A DNA stretch of 9,192 bases from Terriglobia bacterium (GTDB lineage: Bacteria; Acidobacteriota; Terriglobia; UBA7540), in NCBI GenBank assembly GCA_022866195.1, contig JALHUF010000198.1, positions 1-9,192 of the forward strand, read 5' to 3'. This document shows positions 1 to 6,572 of this stretch, one piece after another. Position 1 is the first letter of the stretch. Every line of letters starts with the position of its first letter. A program made the translations under genes and the position numbers. The notes beneath the pieces were generated by a model that did not search any database, was not told the DNA's origin, and saw only the letters and a list, made by a program, of their open reading frames with translations.

Positions 1-920
1 AGCGCCGCAAGATCGGGCGACGTGCGATCGTCACGTGGCGCGAGCGGCCCATCCGGGGGCGCGTGCGCGAATCGCTCGTTCCACGGGCACACATCCTGGC
101 AGATGTCGCAGCCAAACACATTCGCGCCGATGGCCGAGCGTGACTGTTCGGGGATTGAGCCCTTGAGCTCAATGGTGAGGTAGGAGATGCAGCGCGAGGC
201 GTCCATCACGTATGGCTCCACCAGCGCGCCGGTGGGGCAGGCTTCGAGGCACGCCGTGCAGGAGCCGCAGCGGTCCGGGGCAGGCAGGTCCGGCTCAAGT
301 TCCAAACTGGTCAGCAGGACCCCGAGGAAGAACCACGAGCCCTTCGCCTCGTTAATGATGCAAGTGTTCTTGCCCATCCAGCCGAGGCCGGAGGAGCGCG
401 CAAAGGCCCGCTCCACAATCGGCCCGGTGTCGACAAAGGCGCGTATTTCCACATCCGGAGCGAGTTTTTCGACTGCCGCACGCAGCTTTTCCAGCTTGGC
501 TCGCACGATTTCGTGGTAATCCCTGCCCCATGCGTAGCGCGAGATCCACGCCCTGGGAGCGCGGGCATCTTGCCCTCCTTCCTTGGGGCGAGGCGAAACT
601 GGAAATTCGAAATGCGGAACTCCGCCAGGCTCAGCGGCCGTCTTTCTTCTGACTTCTGACTTCTGGCTCCTGACTTCTGTCGAGTAGGGGAGCGGGGCGT
701 TATACACCAAGCCGACGCACACCACCGACTTCGCCGACGCAAGCACGAGCCGGGGATCGAACCGCTTGGGGTTTGCCAGGTAGCGCATTTCGCCGCCGTA
801 ACCGCGCTCGACCCACTGGCGGGCAAACACCAGGTCCTTGCCGGGCACGAGCGGGGCGATGCCGACCAAGTCAAAGCCGATGTCGAGCGCACGTTGTTTC
901 AGTGCCAGCTTCAACTCCAT
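1..920 (-). CDS. queG: Epoxyqueuosine reductase QueG, C-terminus cut off by the window edge
   Basis: QueG is the cobalamin- and [4Fe-4S]-dependent enzyme that reduces epoxyqueuosine to queuosine in tRNA, the last step of queuosine synthesis in the cytoplasm. The frame is open from ATG at 920 to the window edge (306 codons). It shows the family signatures in order: VDTGP at 164-168 (the Asp is the proposed catalytic acid), GLGWMGKNTC at 178-187, a first ferredoxin-like cluster CGSCTACLEACP at 218-229, the QueG hallmark RCISYLTIELKG at 243-254, and a second cluster CDICQDVCPW at 271-280. The C-terminal part lies outside the window. ATGs at 932, 929 and 920 are all in frame. I chose 920 because MELKLALKQRA resembles usual QueG starts, but no well-spaced ribosome binding site decides it. 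Residues about 81-122 are an extra segment, between VYNAPLPY and the conserved ISRYAWGRDYH, encoded by repeat-like DNA. The gene is divergent from the radical SAM gene. Confidence 0.93.
   Translation of the reverse strand, partial: MELKLALKQRALDIGFDLVGIAPLVPGKDLVFARQWVERGYGGEMRYLANPKRFDPRLVLASAKSVVCVGLVYNAPLPYSTEVRSQKSEVRRKTAAEPGGVPHFEFPVSPRPKEGGQDARAPRAWISRYAWGRDYHEIVRAKLEKLRAAVEKLAPDVEIRAFVDTGPIVERAFARSSGLGWMGKNTCIINEAKGSWFFLGVLLTSLELEPDLPAPDRCGSCTACLEACPTGALVEPYVMDASRCISYLTIELKGSIPEQSRSAIGANVFGCDICQDVCPWNERFAHAPPDGPLAPRDDRTSPDLAA
555..680 (-). repeat. Repeat-derived in-frame insertion inside queG
   Basis: About 126 bp (42 codons) interrupt the conserved QueG protein without shifting frame or adding a stop. 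Read on the plus strand, 647-679 is a tandem heptamer of unit TTCTGAC: two perfect copies at 647-653 and 654-660, two one-base variants (TTCTGGC, TCCTGAC), then a partial TTCTG. Next to it, 601-613 reads GGAAATTCGAAAT. At the other end is a small hairpin, GGGCA (563-567) / TGCCC (571-575). These pieces resemble short intergenic repeats that I recall from verrucomicrobial genomes; that resemblance is memory, not a search. The encoded peptide is hydrophilic and low in complexity and probably forms a surface loop. The exact borders are estimated from where QueG similarity stops and resumes. Confidence 0.75.
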
Positions 921-1093
921 CACCCTCATCATAGCGCAGAGTCCGAAGACCGGAGGCCGCCGCTTCGCCGCGTCTTGAATTCTCCTTTTGCGGCTTGGGA
1001 GGGTGCATTATCTGGCGCGCCTAGACGCTAGGTTGCTGTTGACAGTCTCAATCTCCGCGTGTGACAATTCGTCGTTGCGCCCGAGCAGATAAG

Positions 1094-1123
1094 GCGGGCT
1101 TGCCCGCAAGGGGCTTGCCCTCC
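1094..1123. repeat. Tandem GGGCTTGCCC inverted-repeat pair in the queG / radical SAM intergenic gap
   Basis: GGGCTTGCCC occurs at 1096-1105 and again at 1111-1120, 15 bp apart. Each copy is self-complementary around a short centre; the first extends to GCGGGC/GCCCGC. The sequence CTTGCCCTCC at 1114-1123 also occurs at 569-578 in the queG insertion, so the two are probably members of one repeat family. The rest of the 267-bp gap (933-1199) shows a 5-bp hairpin CCTAG/CTAGG at 1020-1032 but no convincing promoter. A role in transcription is not shown. Confidence 0.45.
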
Positions 1124-1199
1124 CGCGAAGATTTCTGTAGCATTTTGGCGACTCTCCCGAGAATTTGCCGGGACTCTTTTTGTCGAGAGCGCGAAGCGT

Positions 1200-2830
1200 A
1201 TGCCGGAACCACAGCCAATCCTCACCGCGCGACGTCCGCAGGTTCCGAAGGTCTCCCCCCTGCCGAACATCGAACGTCACAAGTTCGAGGACTATCTGGC
1301 CAGACCAATCACGCGCAAGTTTCTCGCGCTGCTAACGCGCCGCAACGGTGCGGGACGCTGCTACCTGGAGGAGGTGTTTGAACGTTACGACCGGCCCGAC
1401 CTGAGCCTTTGGGAGCGCCTGAAGTCTGCGGTGCCGCATCGGGCCATTGAACTGTTTCGGACGCGGGCAGGCGTGAACAAGGAAGTCCTCAAGGAGAAGG
1501 CTCTGCATCATCGCCCGACGGCGCGAGCGTTGGTGAACACGGCGCGCAGTATAGCCAAGTACGGGCTTACCGTCCCGCAACGATTCTCAGCCCCGCTTAT
1601 TGTGGTGTGGGATTACACCCAGGCCTGCAACTTGAGCTGCCGGCATTGTTATCAGGAGGCCGCCCGCAAGCCGCTCGCGGACGAACTGACCACGGAACAG
1701 AAGTTCGACCTAGTTGACCAGATGGGATACGAGTACGTCCCCTTCCTCGCCATGGCAGGCGGCGAGCCGCTGGTCTCGAAGGACATCTGAAAGTATTGGA
1801 GCGCTGCAAGACGCGCGGTGTTCACACCACGGTGGCCACCAACGGCACCCTGTTGAGCCAGGAGATCTGCCAACGGCTGGTGGAATGCGGCGTGAAGTAC
1901 GTGGAGATCTCCCTCGACTCCATCCGGGCCGAGGAGCACGACCGCTTCCGGGGCATGGAAGGTGCCTGGAAGCGGACGGTGGAGGGCATCAGGAATGCCG
2001 CGGCGACTAAGGGCCTGCGCGCGGGCATGGCCATGTGCGTCACGCGGCTGAACTACCACCACGCAGAGCCGATGATTAACTTTGCCAAGGATCTCGGCTG
2101 CACCACTTTTGTGCATTTCAATTTCATCCCCGTGGGGCGCGGCCGGGACATGGCCGAGATGGATATTACCCCGGCCGAGCGGGAGAACTTGCTGCGCCTC
2201 CTGAACCGATACCTGCAAGAAGGGCAGATCTCCATCATGTCCACGGCGCCGCAGTTCGGGCGCGCCTGCATCCTCTACGGGCCGCTCGAGGGCTTGATGG
2301 CCACGGCGCATGGCGGCAAAGGGAAGGGGAAGCAGGCGAAGGTCCTCTCCAAGTATATCGGGGGCTGCGGCGCGGGCCGCTGCTACTGCTGCATCCAACC
2401 CAACGGCAAGGTGACGCCTTGTGTTTACATGCCTTCGGTCGAAGTGGGTGACCTGAAACGCCAGACGCTATTGGAGGCTTGGGACAACCCGCTGTTTGCT
2501 TTGCTTTCCAACCGCGAGGATCGCGGCGACCACTGCGCGGTGTGCGACTTCCGGGCCTATTGTGGCGGTTGCCGCGCGCGCGCCCTAAGTTATGTTGAGG
2601 ATGTCCAGGCCGGCGATCCGGGATGCATTTACAATCAGCACGTTTGGGAGGAAGTGGTTCGGAACGCAGAAAAGCGGAACGAACTCGTCGTCCTGGGCCA
2701 GCACAATCGCGTCGATAGCCTGCTGGCCGGCGCCAGCTCCGGGACTATCACTACCACCAACACTGACCGCCTCGTGCGCGACACGCTCACGACGATAACG
2801 GACGCGGTTCCGTCTCGGCGTCAGACGTAG
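1200..2830 (+). pseudogene. Radical SAM/SPASM protein, AhbC/AhbD/NirJ-like, split by a one-base frameshift
   Basis: The N-terminal piece (1200-1790, 196 aa) and C-terminal piece (from about 1787 to 2830) join into one protein of about 543 aa if one base is restored near 1787. The junction then reads SKDILKVLERCKTRG. The N-terminal piece has a 130-residue leader of unknown role, then the radical SAM motif CNLSCRHC (Cys 143, 147, 150) and GGEP at 187-190. The C-terminal piece has ATNGTLL, EISLDS and a SPASM-type cysteine set: in corrected numbering 390, 395, 397, 398, 408, 446, 449, 455, 458 and 476, within GCGAGRCYCC, PNGKVTPC, CAVCDFRAYCGGC and DPGC. Enzymes of this class use S-adenosylmethionine and auxiliary [4Fe-4S] clusters in the cytoplasm. 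Sequence style (GCGAG...VTPC...P) and the nearby siroheme decarboxylase suggest a step in heme or heme d1-like synthesis, but other SPASM substrates such as peptides are possible. As written, neither half would be functional: the first lacks SPASM and the second lacks the CxxxCxxC cluster. The start is ATG 1200, without a clear ribosome binding site. Confidence 0.85.
1782..1798 (+). other. Frameshift site in the radical SAM gene
   Basis: The upstream frame reads GAC ATC TGA and stops at 1788-1790. The downstream frame, which continues the conserved protein, reads CTG AAA GTA TTG from 1787. The simplest repair is one missing C, turning ATCTG back into ATCCTG and giving Asp-Ile-Leu-Lys-Val-Leu. 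A recent single-base deletion or a sequencing/assembly error would both explain it. There is no X XXY YYZ slippery heptamer, so programmed frameshifting is unlikely. Confidence 0.85.
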
Positions 2831-2972
2831 GCCAGGGCCCAAAGTCGTTTTCTACCCCGCCGGGGCAAGCCTTTGTCGCCGCTTATTACTTCGCCCGGGA
2901 GATGTGTGCCTTGCTCGCGTCTGGTAGACTTGCCTTCCGTATCTGCGTCGTTGATCCTCAGGAAGCGCCGTG

Positions 2973-2980
2973 ACAGGAGT
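2973..2980 (+). promoter_or_regulatory. Ribosome binding site deciding the GH31 start
   Basis: ACAGGAGT with core AGGAG at 2975-2979 lies 8 bases before ATG 2988. It falls inside the longer reading frame that begins at GTG 2970, so it argues for the shorter protein with a clean signal peptide. Confidence 0.6.
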
Positions 2981-2987
2981 CTTCCCC

Positions 2988-5033
2988 ATGTTCGACTGCG
3001 ATCATCCGGTCCGCGCGCGGCGGCACGACATCCAGCCTGCTCTAATCGTGTTGTGGTTTCTCCTCCAGCCTGTTCCCGCAAAGGCCCAGCTCGTCGAGCA
3101 CGCCGACCGCATTGAGGCGGTGACCGCCCGCTATGTTCTGGTAGTGAAGAAGCAGCCGCTGCGCTTTGAGGTCTCGCGGGACGGCAGGATTGTGCTAGCT
3201 GCGCCCGACGCCGGGGGCGGCTTCTACTTTGCGGAGGGAGAAGCTGTAGCGTTTCAGACGCTCAGCCGGTTCTCCCGGAAAGGCTCGGAGCTTGAGCTCC
3301 AAGCCTCGACGGCGCGAGCAAATGTGAGCGTTACCTATCACCTCACGCTCGCCCCGGAGGAAATCCGCGTGCGCGCCGAAGTCCAAGGAGAACCGAACGT
3401 GGAACGCGTTGGCGAGAGGTTTACTCTTGCGGCAGGCGGGCACTGGTACGGAGGCCCCGTGGATCAGGCGCATCTCTGGCCGCTCGAAGCCCACGAGTGG
3501 AGCGCGGACCCGTTCCTCGCCACCTCCAATCACGCGACACCCTTCTGGATGACCTCCAGTGGCGTGGGCATCTTCCTCGATACCTACGACGACGTCGCGG
3601 CCTCCATCAACCGCGGCGGCGACGGGCTGTTCCGCTTTGCTTATCTGCGGGCGCCCGCGATGCATTACACGATCTTTGTCGGGCGCAACATCGCCGCGGC
3701 GCGCGACCTGTTTGCCGCCGCCGTCGGAAAGCCCAAGAAGCGCCCGCCGGACTTCGTCTTTGAACGCCCGGTGTGGGGAACCTGGTGCCAGTATTTCGGG
3801 AAGGTCAGACAAAGCGATGTGTTGGATTACGTGCGGCACATTCACGACGGCGGCTGGCCGGCGAGTTTCGTAATCATCGATGACGGCTGGCAAACGCATT
3901 ACGGCGATAACCAATTCAACTCCAAGTTTCCCGACCCCAGGGCCATGGTGGATGAAGTCCACCGGCTCGGCTATCGGCTCGCCTTGTGGGTGGAGAACTT
4001 CGCGAACCCTGATTCCGACTGCTATCGCCAAGGTGAGGCGAAAGGCTGGCTGATCCGTGATGCTGCCACCGGCAAACCGGCACGCATCCGATGGTGGAAT
4101 GGGGAGGCGGCGCTTATCGATTTCAACAATCCTGCGGCGCGGGAGAGTTACGTGAGCGGCCTCAAATCCCTGATGCAACGCTATGGCGTGGATGGTTTCA
4201 AATTCGACGGCGGCGACGCCGAGTACTGGCCCGTCGCCGGCGCCCCACGCGGACCAGCCTTGTATCTTACGCGCAATCGCTATACGGACCTCTGGGCAGA
4301 GGTGGGCGGCGAGTTTGAACTGAACGAACTGCGCGTCGGTTGGCTTTCGCAGCCGCAAGGCCTCTTCAACCGCCTGCGCGACAAGAGCGCTTCCTGGTCC
4401 GAGAAGGATGGCCTTCCGGCCATCGTGACCCACGGCGGCATCCAGTCTTTGCTCGGGTTTGTGTTCAATTGCCCCGACCTCATCGGAGGCGGGCTCGACG
4501 AGGGTTTCAAGCCTGAGGAGGAGTTGAATGTCCGCTGGGCCCAGGCCGCCGCCTTCATGCCCGTTATGCAATTCTCTTACGGGCCGTGGCAGTTCAGCGA
4601 AACGGCGCAGAGAACCATCCGCAACTTTGCCGAACTCCACGGGAAGCTTTGGCGCTCGCATTTGAAGCCGCTGGCGGAGCGGGCGGTGCAGACCGGAAAA
4701 CCGATTTGGTCGCCGCTCTTCTACGTGTTCCCCGAGGACGAGAAGGCGTATCTGATCAGGGACCAGTTCATGCTGGGCGAAGACTTGCTGGTCGCGCCGG
4801 TGCTCCATTCCGGGGCGCGCGAGCGCGATGTCTATCTGCCCGCAGGCATGTGGCGGGATTTCTGGTCAGGGAAGATCGTGCCGGGCGGAGGGACGCTGGC
4901 GGCAGTTCCCGCGCCGCTCGAAAGCATCCCTGTGTTCGAACGGATCCGGCGCCGCGCTGCTCACCGTGCCAAGCAGGAGGTCTCGGGCCTGTCACTCCTC
5001 CGAGGGCAAGGTGCTCATGGGTTGCAGCCGTAA
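2988..5033 (+). CDS. Exported GH31 glycoside hydrolase, MYORG-like (probable alpha-galactosidase)
   Basis: This 681-aa protein is a retaining alpha-glycosidase of family GH31. ATG 2988 is preferred over the in-frame GTG at 2970, because AGGAG at 2975-2979 sits 8 bases before it and the protein then opens with a typical signal peptide: basic RARRH, hydrophobic core PALIVLWFLL, cleavage after AKA at 31-33. An N-terminal beta-sandwich runs to about 250 and contains HWYGGPVDQ and WPLEAHEWSADPF. The barrel starts near RPVWGTWCQY (260-269), with FVIIDDGWQ (294-302). GFKFDGGD (403-410) carries the predicted nucleophile Asp407, and NCPDLIGGG (494-502) the predicted acid/base Asp497. The C-terminal beta domain includes LVAPVL and DVYLPAGMWRDFWSG. 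The WGTW..Y and PDLIGGG wording resembles the MYORG group, whose characterised members act on alpha-galactosides; alpha-glucosidase activity cannot be excluded. After IPVFERI the last 30 residues are basic and unlike the usual family ending. The 3' end overlaps the opposing PilZ gene by 42 bp. Confidence 0.9.
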   Translation: MFDCDHPVRARRHDIQPALIVLWFLLQPVPAKAQLVEHADRIEAVTARYVLVVKKQPLRFEVSRDGRIVLAAPDAGGGFYFAEGEAVAFQTLSRFSRKGSELELQASTARANVSVTYHLTLAPEEIRVRAEVQGEPNVERVGERFTLAAGGHWYGGPVDQAHLWPLEAHEWSADPFLATSNHATPFWMTSSGVGIFLDTYDDVAASINRGGDGLFRFAYLRAPAMHYTIFVGRNIAAARDLFAAAVGKPKKRPPDFVFERPVWGTWCQYFGKVRQSDVLDYVRHIHDGGWPASFVIIDDGWQTHYGDNQFNSKFPDPRAMVDEVHRLGYRLALWVENFANPDSDCYRQGEAKGWLIRDAATGKPARIRWWNGEAALIDFNNPAARESYVSGLKSLMQRYGVDGFKFDGGDAEYWPVAGAPRGPALYLTRNRYTDLWAEVGGEFELNELRVGWLSQPQGLFNRLRDKSASWSEKDGLPAIVTHGGIQSLLGFVFNCPDLIGGGLDEGFKPEEELNVRWAQAAAFMPVMQFSYGPWQFSETAQRTIRNFAELHGKLWRSHLKPLAERAVQTGKPIWSPLFYVFPEDEKAYLIRDQFMLGEDLLVAPVLHSGARERDVYLPAGMWRDFWSGKIVPGGGTLAAVPAPLESIPVFERIRRRAAHRAKQEVSGLSLLRGQGAHGLQP

Positions 5034-5333
5034 GGTGGCGCAGAGCTCGCGTAGTGTCTCGCTGCTCTGTTGGTCCATGGGGAGAAACCGGAGCCCCGCT
5101 CGGCCTTTGGCATCCTTCCAGGCCACCACGGCTTCCGCCTGGATCTCCTCAGCCTGCCACTCCAGGGTCACGAGGCACTTTCTGCCGACCTCTGGGGCTC
5201 CCACGCCCTGAATGCAGCACCCTTGGACACTGAGGACGACAACGGTGACATGCGAAGTCGGCCCGCCTCCCGGTTGAGAAATGACGGCTGAGGCATCCGC
5301 AAGGTAGCGAGGAACTTGGCGGCGTTCCCTCAT
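4992..5333 (-). CDS. Small PilZ-domain protein with a degenerate second c-di-GMP motif
   Basis: A 113-aa protein made almost entirely of one PilZ-like beta-barrel. PilZ domains bind the second messenger cyclic di-GMP through an RxxxR motif and a (D/N)xSxxG motif. The first is visible as R5-QVP-R9 in MRERRQVPRY. The second is represented by VVLSVQG (32-38), which keeps the Ser and Gly but has Val where Asp or Asn is expected. Later strands read AEAVVAWKD (67-75) and AGLRFLPMD (79-87), as in PilZ proteins, followed by a helix SETLRELCATL. The ligand may therefore bind weakly or not at all. Standing alone, such proteins usually act as adaptors; the partner is not evident here. The start is ATG 5333, with no strong ribosome binding site. 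The gene is divergent from the siroheme decarboxylase gene and overlaps the convergent GH31 3' end. Confidence 0.65.
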   Translation of the reverse strand: MRERRQVPRYLADASAVISQPGGGPTSHVTVVVLSVQGCCIQGVGAPEVGRKCLVTLEWQAEEIQAEAVVAWKDAKGRAGLRFLPMDQQSSETLRELCATLRLQPMSTLPSEE

Positions 5334-5408
5334 AGGGTGCGAGTGTAGCCTTGTGCGGAGTCGAACGCAAGTGCGCCGTTAGCTTGTGTTGACCGCGCGT
5401 CTAGGACA

Positions 5409-5441
5409 GGGCGCGCCCGGGGCAGCGGCGCTAAGCAGCGC
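5409..5441. other. GC-rich palindromes between the PilZ and siroheme decarboxylase genes
   Basis: The 162-bp divergent gap holds the perfect palindrome GGGCGCGCCC at 5409-5418 and a small hairpin GCGCT (5428-5432) / AGCGC (5437-5441) with loop AAGC. They lie 55-87 bp before the siroheme decarboxylase start and could be operator-like. A TTGACC at 5389-5394 has no fitting -10 hexamer, so no promoter is called. Confidence 0.25.
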
Positions 5442-5495
5442 GCCCACGCATTTCCTGGCCAGGTTGGGCGGCAGCCGCGAGGAGAACTGAGTAAG

Positions 5496-6572
5496 ATGGC
5501 TTATAATGAACAGGTTGTGTCGAACCTACTCCAGCTTGACGAACAAGACAGGAAGCTCCTGAATGTCCTGCAACGGGACTTCCCGCTGGATGAGCGGCCT
5601 TTCGCCCGGCTGGCAGAAAGGGTAAATCTGTCCGAACAGGAAGTCCTCCGGCGGGTCGCGAGATACAAGCAGGAGAGAATCGTCCGCCAGATTGGCGCCA
5701 TCTTCGACACGCGCAGCCTGGGTTACGAGTCGAGCCTCGTTGCCATGAGCGTGCCCGCGGAGCGCGAGGGCAGGGCCGCCGCCATACTGAATGAACATCC
5801 GGGCATCAGCCACAACTATCGCCGCAACCACCATTTCAACCTCTGGTTCACCTTGGCCGTCGCGCCCACCAGCCGCCTCGGCCTCCAGGGGACAGTGGAT
5901 AAGCTCCACCAGATGTGCCAGGCGGATTCCACGCGCCTGCTGCCTACGCTGAAGCGCTACAAAATCTCTGTCGATCTGGACATGATCGGCGAGCACCCTC
6001 CGGACGCCACCACGGGCCAGACTGCCCACTGCGGCACCCAGCAAAGCAACATCCCGCTCACCGCGCGCCAGATTTCTTTGGTGCGTGAACTCCAGAAAGA
6101 CCTGCCGCTCGGTGAGCGCCCCTTTGACGGTTTGGCCGCGGCCGCCGGGCTTTCCGCGGCTGGACTCCTCGAGGAAGCCCGAGGCTTTCTCGCGCGCGGT
6201 CAAATGCGGCGCTATGCTGCTGTCCTGCGTCATCGCGCCGCGGGCTTTGTGGAGAATGCGATGGGAGTCTGGAAGGTTCCCGAGAATGAGGATGCTGACC
6301 GCTATGGCATGGTGATGGCCTCTTTCAGCTCCGTGAGCCACTGCTACCGGCGACCCACCTACCCGGATTGGCCCTATGCGCTCTTCAGCATGGTTCACGG
6401 GCGAACCGTGGACGACTGCGAGCAGACGCTCAAGGCTACCTCCGCAAAGACCGGCTTAACTGAATATTTGGCGCTTTATTCGAGCAAGGAATACAAGAAG
6501 ACTCGCGTCCAGTACTTCACTCCCGAAGCCGAGGAATGGGAAGCACGCGCCCTGGCCGGCCAGCCGGCGTAG
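5496..6572 (+). CDS. Fused two-domain siroheme decarboxylase (AhbA-AhbB / NirD-NirL type)
   Basis: Siroheme decarboxylase removes two acetate carboxyl groups (C12, C18) from siroheme to give didecarboxysiroheme. This is the first dedicated step of siroheme-dependent heme b synthesis (Ahb pathway) and of heme d1 synthesis (NirD/L/G/H). Subunits have an Lrp/AsnC fold with a winged helix, so they are often misnamed as transcription regulators. This 358-aa protein contains two such units in tandem. Unit one (about 19-165) has LQRDFPLDERPF (25-36) and ISHNYRRNHHFNLWFT (104-119). Unit two (about 190-340) has LQKDLPLGERPF (199-210) and VSHCYRRPTYPDWPY (280-294). The paired motifs match the two different subunits of the AhbA/AhbB heterodimer, here joined through a linker at about 166-189; fused NirDL proteins are known. 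GAGGAG at 5479-5484 lies 11 bases before ATG 5496. The gene stands alone on its strand, 2.7 kb after the radical SAM gene. Confidence 0.92.
   Translation: MAYNEQVVSNLLQLDEQDRKLLNVLQRDFPLDERPFARLAERVNLSEQEVLRRVARYKQERIVRQIGAIFDTRSLGYESSLVAMSVPAEREGRAAAILNEHPGISHNYRRNHHFNLWFTLAVAPTSRLGLQGTVDKLHQMCQADSTRLLPTLKRYKISVDLDMIGEHPPDATTGQTAHCGTQQSNIPLTARQISLVRELQKDLPLGERPFDGLAAAAGLSAAGLLEEARGFLARGQMRRYAAVLRHRAAGFVENAMGVWKVPENEDADRYGMVMASFSSVSHCYRRPTYPDWPYALFSMVHGRTVDDCEQTLKATSAKTGLTEYLALYSSKEYKKTRVQYFTPEAEEWEARALAGQPA

Noticed and set aside
311..892. Minus-strand open frame of 193 codons in the queG region
   Set aside because: It runs in another frame of the same strand as queG, and the queG frame carries all iron-sulfur and QueG motifs.
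1782..1798. Programmed ribosomal frameshift in the radical SAM gene
   Set aside because: No slippery heptamer is present. The site is not like the prfB CUU-UGA site, which shifts in the other direction. A single missing base explains it better.
3195..4808. Minus-strand open frame of 537 codons opposite the GH31 gene
   Set aside because: Antisense shadow of a well-supported GH31 gene; no family motif.
1014..5418. GCGTCTAGG with an adjacent GCGCGCC, present near 1014-1028 (minus) and 5397-5418 (plus), as a shared operator of the two tetrapyrrole genes
   Set aside because: A 9-base match between two gaps of this size is not improbable by chance. Spacing (0 versus 6 bases) and orientation relative to the genes also differ.
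5496..6572. Lrp/AsnC transcription regulator
   Set aside because: The fold is shared, but the motifs LQRDFPL...RPF, SHNYRR..HFNLWFT and SHCYRRPTYPDWPY are those of siroheme decarboxylase subunits.
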